Assembly (NCBI GenBank): GCA_030867875.1
Contig: JAOWCC010001634.1
Coordinates: 132,594,807-132,658,806, forward strand
Direction of reading: 5' to 3'
DNA length: 64,000 nucleotides
Source: Actinernus sp. WN-2022
Lineage: Eukaryota > Cnidaria > Anthozoa > Actiniaria > Actinernidae
Below are positions 10,254 to 21,583 of the stretch, piece by piece. The first letter of the stretch is position 1; every line of letters starts with the position of its first letter. The translations under genes and the position numbers were made by a program. Below the pieces are notes generated by a model that was not told where the DNA came from, ran no database searches, and worked only from the letters and a program-made list of their open reading frames with translations.

Positions 10254-11187
10254 TCCCATTGACAGTTTGATATAAAAAATGATTGAATTGAATTTACGAA
10301 AAACGTGGTTTTCTAACAGCCTGGTGTATATGAAACGAGTGGAAAGTGACAACACAACAGCAAGACATGACTCACCAAGAACTCGACGATAACTGTAATA
10401 CGTCTGCTTCCTGAACAGTGAATTGCGAAGAATACAATGGGCCGGTTTCTCGGGTTTTATGTAGAAATTTGTTTGAGAGGTTCCTGAATGTTCCTGAATG
10501 AAAAACGGGTGATAAAACTTGCAAAGAACACTCAGAAGGCAGAATTTCAGAAGAGTAGATTATCATTCATGCGTATCAGATCGGCCATGTCAACGAAGAG
10601 AGCCTCAAAAGCTACGCAACACGGCCATCAGACCAGCAGTTTAATACAACGCTGTTCCTTGGGATAAAGAAAATACCCTTCTTCAGACCACAGAATCAGT
10701 AATTAGTGTCAACTATGCAGTTGTTGTAGAAAATAATCGGCAATCCTCAACTCACGTGCACGTATCCAATTCAACTGCCGCTAATTCGCTCACGCTTTCT
10801 CTGTGAATGCTTTTCCATGAAGCATTTTCAACACCTTGCACTATCACAATGTGCAGATTAACCTCTCCCGTGCTGACCAGAAATTCTAAAAAAAAGAACT
10901 TTGTTTCCTGCAACAGTTTTGACGAGATGACAATATTACAACCCATTTCATTTGCCGGCTCTTGCAATTTTATCGATTGACAGGTTCTATTCTTAGCAGG
11001 TTACTTCATCCAATAAGAAACGAGCTTTCAGATCGTCAACGTCAAGCTGTCACAATTGAACGAATCAGCGACGAAAAATGTTGGAAACAAGTCAAGATGG
11101 GGGTTTCGCTGTCGTCAGTTTGCTTTACGATTTTTACGCGGGTTCTTAAGCAGATAGCTTAATTTCCTTCGTCTACATTGAAGTTTA
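10254..11187. other. Non-coding, conserved between segments A and B
   Basis: Aligns with 45540-46209 and 47837-48165 across the LTR element in B. The B copy is interrupted at the GAGATGAC (10922-10929) equivalent. The reading frame at 10962-11162 has no recognisable motif. No gene is supported. Confidence 0.45.
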
Positions 11188-11755
11188 TATTATAAAACAA
11201 ATAAAATATGGTTTTCTTTGTTATATAACAAAATAATGCACTTTCGAAGTCACTTGAAAAGCTGCTAAATGCACTCGCGTTCCGCATGCGATGTGAACAC
11301 GCTGTGAAAAAATGAGAGCATGAGGTTTAAGCCAGGGGCTTTGTCGTTTTGCATGTGGATAAACTATTGTTTCGCTCTTTCATTCCATTGACGAGATAGT
11401 TTTGACTAGGTTTACGAACTTCTATTGAATTGACTGTCACACTTGAGATCGGCTTGGGACTAGCAACTCCCAAAGATCGTTCCATTTGAGATCGGCTAGG
11501 GACAAGCAACTCCCAAAGCTCATTTATTTAAACCAATCGTAGGGCAATCTTCTAACTCATTAATATTATAATTAGCTGACCTTAATGTATTCCAAAATCT
11601 CGAAGTGTCCCTCTAACAAAGCCCATTCTGGGCGATGCTTGAAAAGCTGCTAAATGCACTCGCGTTCCGCTCGTGCATCCGCAGTTTTTCAAGACCTCGA
11701 GCGTGCATTATTTTGTTATATAACAAGGAGAACCATCTTTTATTTGTCAAATATA
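11188..11755. repeat. AT-rich foldback element with internal insertion
   Basis: The outer arms are inverted copies, with AACAAATAAAATATGGTT at the left and its imperfect complement at the right. Both contain the palindrome TTGTTATATAACAA. In segment B the same foldback is only about 180 bp (48165-48350). Segment A has about 350 extra bases, flanked by a direct repeat of about 33 bp (about 11254-11286 and 11638-11670) beginning CTTGAAAAGCTGC. The extra sequence resembles 39352-39765 of segment B. Confidence 0.6.
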
Positions 11756-11883
11756 TTTAAAACTATCCATTACTATTATTCACAATTATTACTATATTAA
11801 TCTATCTCTTACTTAATGTAAATATATATTTTTAGCTTTAGTAGAGGGTTTCCCTCAGCTATCAGTCTTTGACACATGAATAA

Positions 11884-12003
11884 AGTTATTATTATTATTA
11901 TTATTATTCACTTGTGTGGTATATACTAATGCAGTATATTTCAAATTTGAGTAGCCAATCACAGACACACGAAAAGCACTTTTCACTTGTATGGCATATA
12001 CTA
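11884..12003. repeat. ATT microsatellite and dispersed repeat before an ABCC exon
   Basis: AATAAAG followed by an ATT run (to about 11909) looks like the 3' tail of a LINE-type insertion. It is followed by a repeat of about 90 bp with GTGGTATATACTAATGCA and ACACACGAAAAGCACTTTTCA. Other copies are at 36050-36135 and 48500-48597. Confidence 0.6.
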
Positions 12004-12054
12004 ATCTTTTTCTATATTTTGTCAGGCTGATAACACCTTTTCTTTGTTAAACAG

Positions 12055-12622
12055 TTGTAGCTAGTGTATCGGGTCTGATAATGACCAGTTGGACCGATGT
12101 ATCATGGGACCATCCTGGTGATCGCAGCAGCATAATTGCCTACATTTGTTTAGGGCTTCTTGGTACAATCTTCAGGTTTCTTCAGCCATTTCTGCTATAC
12201 CAAACAGTACTAACATGTACAACAGCTCTACACAACAAGATGACACGCGCTGTTGTGAATTCTCCAGTACTGTTCTTCGACACCAACCCCGTAGGTAGAA
12301 TCCTGAATCGTTTCTCTGCAGATGTTGGACAACTAGACGATGTTTTTCCCTTTGCAGCGGGGATGTCCCTGTTTGTCGGTGATACAGTAGTTTTGCTTTT
12401 ACTCCCTTCCCTTGCAAACTACTGGCTAACCCTCAGCTCGATACCTGCCTTTGTTATATTGGTGTGGCAAGGAAGGCGTTTCATCCGCGTCTCGCTAGAA
12501 GTCATAAGGTTGCAGTCCCTTGCTCGTACACCTGTATATTCTCATTTAACCAACACACTGGAAGGCCTGACCACCATTAAAGTTCACCGAGCACAAGAAT
12601 CCTTCACAAGAAATATGTATAG
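12055..12622 (+). CDS. ABCC4-like: ABCC4-like gene 1: TMD2 exon
   Basis: Encodes 189 residues of the second transmembrane domain of an ABCC-type exporter, an ATP-driven membrane pump for organic anions. The acceptor is TTAAACAG at 12054 and the donor is AG|GTAAAT at 12622. The exon enters with two bases completing a codon and leaves with AG, finished by C of the next exon. Helical segments lie at about SSIIAYICLGLLGTIF and VGDTVVLLLLPSLANYW. The coupling loop FFDTNPVGRILNRFSAD and the TTIKVHRAQE segment are typical of this fold. It differs from gene 2 at five residues. The upstream exons of this copy lie left of the window. Confidence 0.9.
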
Positions 12623-13443
12623 GTAAATCGTGTATGATTCTTCCCAATTTCCCCTGGGCTTGCTACGCTAGAAGAAATGTATTGAGTATATGTATTCTTT
12701 AAAACAAAGTTTCGTTTCATCATCACTAGAAATGAGAATTAAGGATTCTAGAAAAGATTTGAGAACAGTAAATAGCAGGTATTCTGTCAACATAAGCTCG
12801 GTCTTACATTTATTTACAAATCTAAAATACCCTCACTTGGACTGTAGCAGCTATAATCCAGCCTAAACGTTCTGAAAACGACCAACCTCCAAAAGAGCGC
12901 ATAAAGAAAAGTTGTATATATACCAATTCGGTCACCTTGGTAGATCAAGCAATCGGATTGGTTCGCTTTCATAGACCCATTGGGTAAATGGCGTCCAACT
13001 GAAATTGTCCTGGAGACTTTAGTCACGTGTTCATGTTGCCACGCAAAAGCGTTTCCACATGAATGTGAGACTAAAGATTGCTAAACAATGGTTATTAAAA
13101 TTGCACGCCATTTATGCAATGGGACTATGGAACATTGAGCACTATCCAGTTCCGAAACGTGGGATAATGTCGCCCATTTTCTTTTAGTTGTTTAGCTGTG
13201 TAATCTCATGTTGAAATTTCACAACAATGCTATTTCACTAATTATAAAATCATTCGAAACTAAAGGACCTACTTAAAATTACGCATTGTCAATTGGTATT
13301 GATTTTACAAATACTAAATTTCTTTACTTATTTCAAAACAAAAATCTACTGAACCAAAACGTTCATAGAAACGGCCCTCGGGTTGTATAGGGCTTAATGT
13401 GTTGGTTCTCGGTATTTAACTCTTACTTATTTGTTATTTTCAG

Positions 13444-13580
13444 CAACCAAGATACCCTCTGTCAAGCTTGGTTCTCGTTTATATCTATAACCAGATGGTT
13501 TTCGATTAGATGCGAAATAACGGGCATCATTTTCATAACTATCGTAGCGACATGCTCGAGTCAACTTTCCGTAAGTCCTG
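13444..13580 (+). CDS. ABCC4-like: ABCC4-like gene 1: TMD2 linker exon
   Basis: A 137-base exon giving NQDTLCQAWFSFISITRW and the next membrane helix, up to SVSPG. The acceptor is TTTTCAG at 13443. The donor CCTG|GTAAGG at 13580 keeps frame with the next exon (G+GA = Gly). A second GTAAGT ten bases upstream (13571) is a possible cryptic donor, but its use would break the frame. It corresponds to the late TMD2 helices of MRP4-type proteins. Gene 2 has the same exon at 50066-50202 with matching length and phase. Confidence 0.88.
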
Positions 13581-13700
13581 GTAAGGTTGTTATTATCAAC
13601 ATTATTATATTCTTTGTCTCCCATAATAACCTGTTTGAGAAAAAGAAATATTAATTAATGATGATACTATTCATGTGCCGTTACCTGTACCGCAGTACCT

Positions 13701-15379
13701 GTAAGTAGTATAGGGCGCATGGAATTAGCCAATTTTTGTGGCGCTATGCTAATTTTTGTGGCGCTCTCATTAATTCAATGACGTCACGGTTCTAGTGTCA
13801 TAGACTCATGAATAAAGTGCGGCGCGCTCATGAATAAAGTGGTGCGTTCATGAATAAAATGCGGCGCTCTCATGAATAAAATGGGGCGCGCTCATGAATA
13901 TCTATTGTTCCTTTGGATGAGGTCATCGATCTATTCGGGCATGTTTGGGCAAAGCTTATTGTTCGGTGCAGCTATAAAACCAGGAGCAATCGGCCCTGAA
14001 ACCATTCGAAGTTGAATGAAAAAAGTAATAAATATCTCGCAATATCTAAACCCCTTTGTAGCGTAAATAGTAAGAACAAACTACTCGTGATAGGCTCTAA
14101 ACTGTCTTTATTATTTTCCTTTACAGTTAATAACTCATAAGATAATTGTATAAAAAGTCCACTGTGAGAAATGTTGCTATTGTCCTTAGGGATTAACGAT
14201 AACTGAAGAGCCTATTGTTTGGAGGAAAACTCTTGTGATATATGCAAATTATTCTCTAAAACTGAACTATAATTACCATATAATATAAACAGACCACCAG
14301 ATAATTAAACAAAGTTTATTCAATCTCAAAAACACCAATTTTAAAAACAGTTCGTTTTCCTTATCCTCGCGGAGTTGATAACTTTCTTATTTCTCAGTTC
14401 TTGGTTTGATATAATGTACCGTGTTACAAGATTACACTGATTTATGTTTCATTGATTTTTTCCTTGTTGACAAATGCTACAGACAGTTGTGTTTTTACCG
14501 ATGAGAGGAAAATTAATGACCTAGGTAGTCTGGTCTAGTCTAAAATCTATACTTCAGCTATCATTTTCTAGTCTAGCCTAGAAATTGTTAACCTAGGTAG
14601 TCTAGTCTAAAAACTCTACTTTAGCTATCATTTTCTAATCTAGTCTAGAAATTGTATTCTTTTCTAGTCTAGTCGTTCTAGACTACAAAGTATCTAGGCT
14701 AGAAACTAACAACACTCACAACATCCGTTGCCCACAAGCCCTGAACGCTCGCCGCCCGTCAACGCCCGTCAACGCCCGCCTCCTCCTCCTCCTCCCTCCT
14801 CTCACCACTTTATTCATGCGTTTTCCTCCACACAATAGGCTCTTCAGTTATCGTTAATCCCTAAGGACAATAGCAAAATTTCTCTTATGAGTCACAGTGG
14901 ATTTTGTATACAATTATCTTATGAGTTATTAACTGTAAAGGAAAATAATAAAGACAGTTTAAAGCCTATCACGAATAGTTTGTTCTTACCATTTACGCTA
15001 CAAAGGGGTTTAGATATTGCGAGATATTTATTACTTTTTTCATTCAACTTCGAATGCATTCAGGGCCTATTGCTCCTGGTTTTATAGCTGCTCCAAACAA
15101 TAGGCTTTGCCCAAACATACCAGAATAGATCGATGACCTCATGCAAAGGAACAATAGATATTCATGAGCGCGCCGCATTTTATTCATGAGCTCACCACTT
15201 TATTCATGAGCTCACCACTTTATTCATGCATCTAAGACAATAGATAATGAGAAACCACCGCACTTTATTCATGAGTCTAAGACAATAGAACCGTGACGTC
15301 ATTGAATTAATGAGCGCGCCGCAAAAATTAGCATACCGCCGCAAAAAGGGGGTAATTCCATCCCTCTCATACTACTTAC
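13701..15379. mobile_element. 1.7-kb foldback transposon in the gene 1 intron
   Basis: The ends are inverted: GTAAGTAGTATAGGG at the left and CATACTACTTAC at the right. Arms of roughly 550 bp (about 13701-14260 and 14825-15379) mirror each other throughout. Matching points include AATTCAATGACGTCACGGTTCTA, TCATGAATAAAGTG repeats, AACCCCTTTGTAGCG and TAGGGATTAACGATAACTGAAGAG. Between the arms is a CTAG-rich tandem repeat (14515-14710) and a CTCC-rich tract (14765-14800). No transposase. Absent from the same intron of gene 2, so it inserted after the duplication or was lost there. Confidence 0.85.
14515..14710. repeat. CTAG-rich tandem repeat in the foldback loop
   Basis: About two and a half units of roughly 70-80 bp built from GTCTAGTCTAAAA, TTTAGCTATCATTTTCTA and GTCTAGAAATTGT. 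The repeated TCTAG/CTAGA core makes the block self-complementary at short range. Confidence 0.65.
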
Positions 15380-15512
15380 ATAATTAGTCTGCAGACGCGT
15401 CCGCCACTCGAAACTTTTGATTTCCGGCGAGACAATTAGCAGTGTATCGTCCGGTATGTTACTTTGTTTCGTGATAAATCTTCCCGTCAAATTGTTTTCA
15501 TAGGATAACATG

Positions 15513-15627
15513 GTTATTTCATGGTTTTCTATGGAATACCGGCGAAAATTTCACTCGAAATTCATATTAAAAATACAAATTTCTCTTGAAATATTCGCCG
15601 GTATTCCATAGAAAACCATGAAATAAC
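15513..15627. repeat. 34-bp perfect inverted repeat before the gene 1 last exon
   Basis: 15513-15546 and 15594-15627 are exact reverse complements, separated by 47 bases. The arms contain TTTCATGGTTTTCTATGG. Only the right arm (about 50420-50447) is conserved in gene 2. The right arm ends 34 bases before the exon acceptor. Confidence 0.8.
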
Positions 15628-15661
15628 AAGTAATTATCTTTCTTTCTTTTTTTTTATATAG

Positions 15662-16581
15662 GAATGGCAGGTTTTGCAATAGTATACATCCTTAATCTGT
15701 TAGAAGACGCAGGCTTCATGATAACGAGTACCGCTCAAGCTGCGAACATCATGACCTCTGTGCAGCGTATAATTACATACACAAACCTTGATACTGAACC
15801 GGCGTATGACATCCAAACACATCCCGCGAGAAACTGGCCGCAAAATGGTGCTTTAGAATTCGATGATGTGTCACTCAAGTATTATGATGGAGGACCACAC
15901 GCTCTAAAAAATATCACGTTTCGCATCAGGAGTCAAGAAAAAATTGGAATTGCTGGAAGAACTGGAGCGGGCAAATCGTCCTTACTGGCTGCCCTACTGC
16001 GTATGCCCCAAGCGTCCAATCGCATCGTACTTGACGGTATTGATATCCACGGCCTCAATCTCCAGTCATCAAGACAAGCTATCTCGGTTATTCAACAAAA
16101 CCCCATCCTCTTTTGCAGATCAGTCAGGGATAATCTTGACCCGTTCGGTATGTTTACAGATGATGAGATCTGGTGCGCTCTACAAAGTTCACAATTGGGG
16201 TCATTAGTGGCAAAGCTCAGAGGAGGGCTTGAGTACGAAGTAAAGGAGGGTGGATCCAATTTTAGTGTTGGTGAACGACAGTTGTTCTGTCTTGCGAGGG
16301 CCTTGCTTCATAGGAACAAGGTGATCGTGATGGACGAAGCGACGGCTAGTGTTGATCCACAAACAGATCAAATGATTCAGATCACTATTCGTGAGAAGTT
16401 CAAGGATTGTACGGTGCTCATCATCGCTCATCGACTGAGTACCATTATGGACTGTGATCGAATCATGGTTCTCAACAACGGAGAGCTGGTTGAGTTTGAT
16501 AAACCACACGCTCTCATGAGTAACAGCAAAGGATGGTTTGCACAGCTATGGCAACATAGTCAGAAGTTCAAAGGACAATGA
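15662..16581 (+). CDS. ABCC4-like: ABCC4-like gene 1: last exon, NBD2
   Basis: Encodes the last TMD2 helix and the second nucleotide-binding domain, ending at TGA 16579-16581. The acceptor is TTATATAG at 15661. Counted from the Met at 15664: helix and loop 1-60, Walker A GRTGAGKSS near 99-107, Q-loop SVIQQNPILF near 142-151, ABC signature NFSVGERQ near 199-206, Walker B VIVMDEATASVD near 222-233 with the catalytic Glu, and H-loop AHRLST near 256-261. SVGERQ instead of LSGGQ is normal for ABCC NBD2. The site looks catalytically competent. About 26 of 305 residues differ from gene 2, clustered in the first 30. Confidence 0.93.
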
Positions 16582-16792
16582 AAGCTGAGTCGAGTAAAAA
16601 GAAAAAAGGGCCCGGACGACAAAGGATGTAAACATTTCTGGGACTGTGTCTTTCTTCTACTAAACTCTCGAAGAGCGAGTACTCTAATTGTTTTAGGAGA
16701 AACCAACAGTTGTCCAATCTTGGACTGAAACAATGTATTTTTGACGAATTGACCGCCGTTGTCTTGTTTTTCGATATGCTCAGTATGTAAAA
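16582..16792. other. 3' flank of gene 1
   Basis: Aligns with 51400-51601 of gene 2 at high identity and presumably contains the 3' UTR. No AATAAA is visible before the LINE that begins at about 16793. The purine run GAGTAAAAAGAAAAAAGGG follows the stop codon in both copies. Confidence 0.5.
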
Positions 16793-19385
16793 ATAGATGA
16801 CGTTAAATCGAGTATGCTACAGATGACTTGTGTCACTTTGGGCACTACTTGTTGTACTATATATAAATGATATGCCAAACTGCTCTAACAAACTTTCCTT
16901 TCGTATATTTGCTGATGACACCAATGTATTCTATTCAAGTAATAATATAAACGACCTAGAAACTGTAATGAATCAAGAGTTCAAATTAATTATCCGTTAT
17001 TGTGAAATAAATAAACTCTCTGTTAATATGAAAAAAACTAACTTCATGATTATAGCCTCAACAAAGAAAAAAAGCACTAAAATTAACATCACTAATATTG
17101 AACAAAAAAGCTTTATAAAATAACCCACAGAAAATACGCGCTCTGATTGGTTGAAAGCCGTGTTTCTATAACTCTATAGAAACATGGCAAATTATGCCGG
17201 CATCGTGGCCTTGAACTCAATTTGAAACTCGGCGAAATAATTCCTACACTTTTCTAAAAACATTGAGCACTAAATTCAATTCGACGAAGAACCAGCTACA
17301 GTATTGTAAGAAACGACAATGTGTTGTTAGTTTAGGAACAAGCCGATGTTTTATTGAACTCAAAACAATCTCAAAGTACGAATTACAACATTCATTTCTG
17401 TGGACAAAGTTGAGTTGCTCGCAATTTGTGCGATATTAAACAATCATTTTCGCCAAAACAGTCTATTTTGGCTGACTAAGCTCAATTAAAAACTATTGTT
17501 TGGTAGATTTAAGCCGGAGAACTTAAAAAAAAATCATGTCTTAAATATTTCTAACATGATCAGATGCACAAAATAGAGGTTAAAATAGAAATGGAAATCA
17601 AAAGTACAGCAAAATGTGGAGCACAAACCTGACAAAGTTAATCAACATCCAAGTGCTACAGTCTTGTACAACTCCATCCCTTTCGACTACTCTTGGTTAA
17701 TTGAGGAATGTACGGTTCAGTTGACTCTCTACAGGTGCCGTAGAGGATGAGAATGGCAAGGAAATCTGATCAAGCTTGAAGTGTCTGATGAAAACAACCT
17801 GCCGTCCGTATGCGACGCATGAGGCATGACACACGGCGAATCGACGAAGAACTATTCTAGTCCTTGGAAGACAGAATGTACAAAACAACTGATGACCCGA
17901 GGGAGGACTTCCATGCTTTGTATCTCTAGATTTTAAAGAGAAATCCAAAATATCCTCCTTTCTTGCAACACGTCTTGATCTCCTGCAAACTTCGTTTGGT
18001 ACGAAAACCGGCGCCCGCTTGATCCACGCCGTAAAGTCCATGAGGCAAAATGAACTGTTGAACATTACGTGCTTCCGTGTATTGTCAGTCCAGTTTTAGC
18101 ATTAGTCCACAGAGCTTATTTTTCTTCATCATTCTGTGTAATTTTGGGCTCCAATTAAAAGGTTTTTCTTAGCTAGGGAACTGTTTTCAAACTCACTGAA
18201 TCAGATTGACAAAACTGACTGATTTAGTCATGTGATAAGTTCATGACGTACGACTGCACAGTTAGGAGAATTTATGTTTTGATGATCATAATAAACGCGC
18301 GATTTTCCTTTGTTGTACTTATTTTCTGTGGATTATTTTATAAAGGAAATAGAAAACATTTCCCCTTGTTTCTATAGAGTTATAGAAACACTTGTGGAAG
18401 TTTGGAAGAACTCGAAATAGCTGTGGAAACACTCGCCCTTCGGGCTCGTGTTCCCACTGCCATTTCTCGTTCTCCCAAACTCCCACTCGTGTTTCTATAA
18501 CTCTATAGAAACACGGGAAATATTTTCTATTTCTTAAATAGAAAATACTTAGGGATTTATATAGATAAACACATTAACTGGGAGCAACAAATTAAACATG
18601 TAAATAGTAAAATCGCTAAAAATACTGGAGTTATAAATAAACTCCGGTATTATCTTGATCTAAATACATTGAAGCAACTCTACTATACACTCGTAAACCC
18701 ATATTTAAACTTTGGCCTCATGAGCTGGGGTAACACATATACAACCAAGTTATCAAAAATACGCACCTGCCAAAATAAATGCTTACGAAACATCTTTTTT
18801 GCTCATAGCAGAGAAAATGCAACGCCATATTTTAATATATTTTAATATCCTTAGACTTCTAAGACTTGATAATATCTTCAAATTAAGAATTGCAGTATTC
18901 ACTTACAAAATTATCAATGAGAAAACACAAATGCCATCCGTCGTTTCTAATTACATTACACTTGCCAAAAAAAATCACTCCTATAATACAAGATTTGCCG
19001 CCAAACTAAATTTTAATAGACCAAAAACACGAACAAACTACGGAATGCATACTTTTAAGTACATCTCATCGAAAATCTGGGGGGAAATCGACTTTGAATT
19101 GAAATGTGCTTGCTCTGTTAGTATATTTAAAAACAAATATAAAACTACTCTTTAAAAAAAAAACATTATAATATGAATATATGAATCTTCAGCTGTGCCT
19201 AAATGAATCTAGTATCCTCAATCGTAGGCAGTGTCCAACTCGGAAGCTACGCTACTTTGGTCACTGCGCACGATCTCAATATAGAATATGTACATTTCTT
19301 TATTATCACTTAAATGTATTGTTAATGTAATTGTAACTGTAGTCATTGTAATTAGTACAGAGTGCAGAATAAACTTGAACTTGAA
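16793..19385 (+). mobile_element. 5'-truncated LINE behind gene 1, itself interrupted
   Basis: Plus-strand reverse transcriptase fragments: YINDMPNCSNKLSFRIFADD at about 16856-16920 (intact FADD box), NKLSVNMKKTNFMI, then a break at 17112. The frame resumes at about 18542 with YLGIYIDKHINWEQQIKHVN and NKLRYYLDLNTLKQLYYTL. The C-terminal SYNTRFAAKLNFNRP...TNYGM motif runs to 19155. A short 3' UTR ends in TTGAACTTGAACTTG (19373-19385), the simple-repeat tail usual for CR1/L2-like elements. Segment B has unrelated sequence at this point (51602-51872). Same family as the element at 21699-24726. Confidence 0.85.
17112..18541. mobile_element. Two adjacent TIR elements nested in the LINE
   Basis: The first element, 17112-18344, has termini TTTATAAAATAACCCACAG and the inverted CTGTGGATTATTTTATAAA. 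The second, about 18345-18534, is a foldback. Its arms of about 75 bp contain GTTTCTATAGAGTTATAGAAACAC, and its loop is an inner palindrome around CTCGCCCTTCGGGC. The host LINE codons read AGCTTTATAAAA before and AAATACTTAGGG after, so removing the block restores SFIKYLGIYID. No transposase; the minus-strand frame at 17697-18065 is not recognised. Confidence 0.75.
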
Positions 19386-20040
19386 CTTGTCGAAAAATAT
19401 GAAAACACCACTCCATATTGGATTCGGTTTTCGCATGATATTTAAAATTGTGAAAACCCCCCCCGGGGTGTACGTTTCTTCTTGGAATACAGAAAAACAA
19501 GAAAACATTACTCAAGGGAAAGTCAGGTGACCTGAATTGGGAGAACAAATGTTCAAGCTAACTCGGTCTATTGCCTTGAAAACGACGTCATTTTCTTTTT
19601 AAAAGTAGAGGTATTCATTTATTTAGCGCAAATTCTATATGAATATATCCAAATGCGCTTCACAAGGTTATTTTTGTGATACGGACTGCTCTTGTGCCGC
19701 AATGTGCTGCCGTGCAGTTTACAATCATGAGTGATTGTTAGTACCTCACAATACCAGGCTGTTGTGTCGGGAGACAATCCCCTACACTTGGCTGAATCCT
19801 TCTTTCGATGAAACTTGCGTCAGTTGCTAATTTTGTCACGCTCTTCCCATGCCTGGCATCCATTTTGACCTAGCGCTAATATTTCTGATTGACGAGATCA
19901 CGTGACCAGTTGATGCATATGGACTATTGGGGAACCGGGCTATATTTGAAAGAGGCCGGGAAGAATGGGACGAGGACAAAAAATGGAAAGAGGGGGAAGA
20001 GGACAATATTCTACCCAACACTCAAAATTACGTGAAACTA
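19386..20040. other. Flank with a block shared with the gene 2 downstream region
   Basis: 19386-19458 (TCGAAAAATATGAAAACACCACTCC onward) matches 51873-51945 and marks the right end of detectable A/B collinearity. The rest holds a C/G run at about 19458-19468 and no recognisable gene. Confidence 0.5.
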
Positions 20041-20400
20041 AAACGGATGCAACCCACTTTAATACAGCCCGAGTACAGGCTGCACGCAGTCTCTAATTAT
20101 ATATAGTATGACGTATCCAGACATATCAATATATCGGGTGCAACGTACTTTAATACAGCCCGAGTACAGGCTGCACGCAGCCTCTAGTTATATATATTAT
20201 GACGTATTCAGACATATCAAGATATCAATAGATCGGGTGCAACGCACGTTAATACAGCCCGAGTACAGGCTGCACGCAGCCTCTAGTTATATATATTATG
20301 ACGTATCCAGACATATCAAGATATCAATAGATCGGGTGCAACACACTTTAATACAGCCCGAGTACAGGCTGCACGCCGCCTCTAGTTACTCGGGCCAGCC
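20041..20400. repeat. Tandem satellite, ~97-99 bp unit, four copies
   Basis: Units contain GGGTGCAACACACTTTAATACAG, CCCGAGTACAGGCTGCACGCAGCCTC and GACGTATCCAGACATATC. Starts are near 20044, 20141, 20239 and 20337. Two further copies lie at about 21285-21470. The end motif GTATCCAGACATATC also forms the termini of the foldback at 24987-26075, so satellite and foldback are related. The long frame 20108-20518 is only a translation of this repeat. Confidence 0.8.
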
Positions 20401-21284
20401 TGTGGCTGGCGCGAGTCAAGGTTTCCAAGTGTGTTTTTTTTCAAGTCGAGCTATTCAACACGTGACAGGATCAACCAATCAAATTCGACACCGCTCGGGG
20501 CACTTCCGATATTTGTAGAGGCAAAGTTCGATAATTTCCCATCAACGGGAGCGAAGGTTTGGGCAATTCTTGCCAATTATTTTGCTGAAACCAAAGGTTT
20601 CTTCGACTGAAATAGCAAGATGTTCAGTTATTCTAGGGCTAACAGGACTTTTAGGGGCTTTCGATGGAAAATTCTCACATTTACGAAAGGGATGGCCGGA
20701 GAAGTGAAGGTTTTGGTCCAATAAACCTGAACTGCTGCATCTATAAAGTGCCATAGGATTGCAGTGTTGCGTTGTTGATATTGGTGAAACGCTCTTCGTT
20801 GATACCCTTATCACACACTGTGAAGAGGTCGATCAAATGAAGGATTTTAATTGTTGAAATGTTGGCTGTTTACCGCCAAGTACTGTCCTGAAGTACTCTT
20901 GAGACAACTGGGAAGTCCTGAAGCCAGTCAACTAAGACTTCAACTCAAGAGTCGGAAAAGCTGGAAATGAACAGTGATTGACCCTTGTCTTTGAACGCAA
21001 ACGGAATTATCTGAACTGGTGAGGCTGATATTATCTATATACGCACACAAATCTTACTTGTTCCCTACTTTTAAAATGTTATGAAGTGTAATGACAAATG
21101 CCTGTATAATGTAAATATGGAGACTGTAATTCGAACTGGAAATGAAATCGATCGTAAATTGAACTGTATGTACCAAGAAGAAAAAGTTGAAATCGTTATA
21201 AGAATAACAGAACTTATAACCCTGCATAAACAGAACTGGATATGACTTATTTACATGATACCGGAACGAGTTTCATTATATATA
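20401..21284. other. Unassigned sequence between satellite blocks
   Basis: Begins with a palindromic ACTCGGGCCAGCCTGTGGCTGGCGCGAGT. A minus-strand frame (20542-20814) has no recognisable motif. The remainder is AT-rich and non-coding. It may be the body of the transposon that the satellite belongs to. Confidence 0.35.
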
Positions 21285-21470
21285 TTATGACGTATCCAGA
21301 CATATCAAGAAAACAATATATCAGGTGCAACACATTTTAATACAGTCCGACTACAGGCTGCACGCAGCCTCTAGTTATATATATTATGACGTATCCAGGC
21401 ATATCAAGATATCAATACATCGGGTGCAACACACTTTAATACAGTCCGAGGCAGCCTCTAGTTATATTTA
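21285..21470. repeat. Second block of the ~97-bp satellite
   Basis: Two units, the last truncated. The strings are those of the 20041 array (CCAGACATATCAAGA, GCAACACATTTTAATACAGTCCG, CTGCACGCAGCCTC). Confidence 0.75.
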
Positions 21471-21583
21471 TATATTTAACAATTATTCGCTGAAGGCGAA
21501 GTCGACATTGGAGAATATTTCCCGAGACAAAGTCGAGGGAAATATTTACCAATATCGAATGAGCCTGAGGCGAATAATTGATT

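Larger units (their letters stand above)
13581..15661. other. Intron of gene 1, expanded by foldback insertion
   Basis: 2081 bp here against 277 bp in gene 2 (50203-50479). Nearly all the excess is the foldback element at 13701-15379. A shorter palindromic block follows at 15513-15627. No coding sequence is supported; the frame at 14887-15087 lies inside the foldback arm. Confidence 0.8.
1438..19458 (+). repeat. Segmental duplication, segment A
   Basis: Collinear with 39034-51945. Similarity starts at the shared AATTAATGCAGTCATGCC (1437 and 39034). It continues through a LINE, non-coding DNA, three ABCC exons and their introns, and the 3' flank. The last collinear match is a block of about 70 bp at 19386-19458, equivalent to 51873-51945. 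The two coding stretches that can be compared differ at about 5 of 181 residues (TMD2 exon) and about 26 of 305 (NBD2 exon). The segments differ by several discrete insertions, listed separately. Confidence 0.85.

Noticed and set aside
20108..20518. 136-codon frame with internal peptide repeats
   Set aside because: A translation of the ~97-bp satellite that continues into unrelated DNA.
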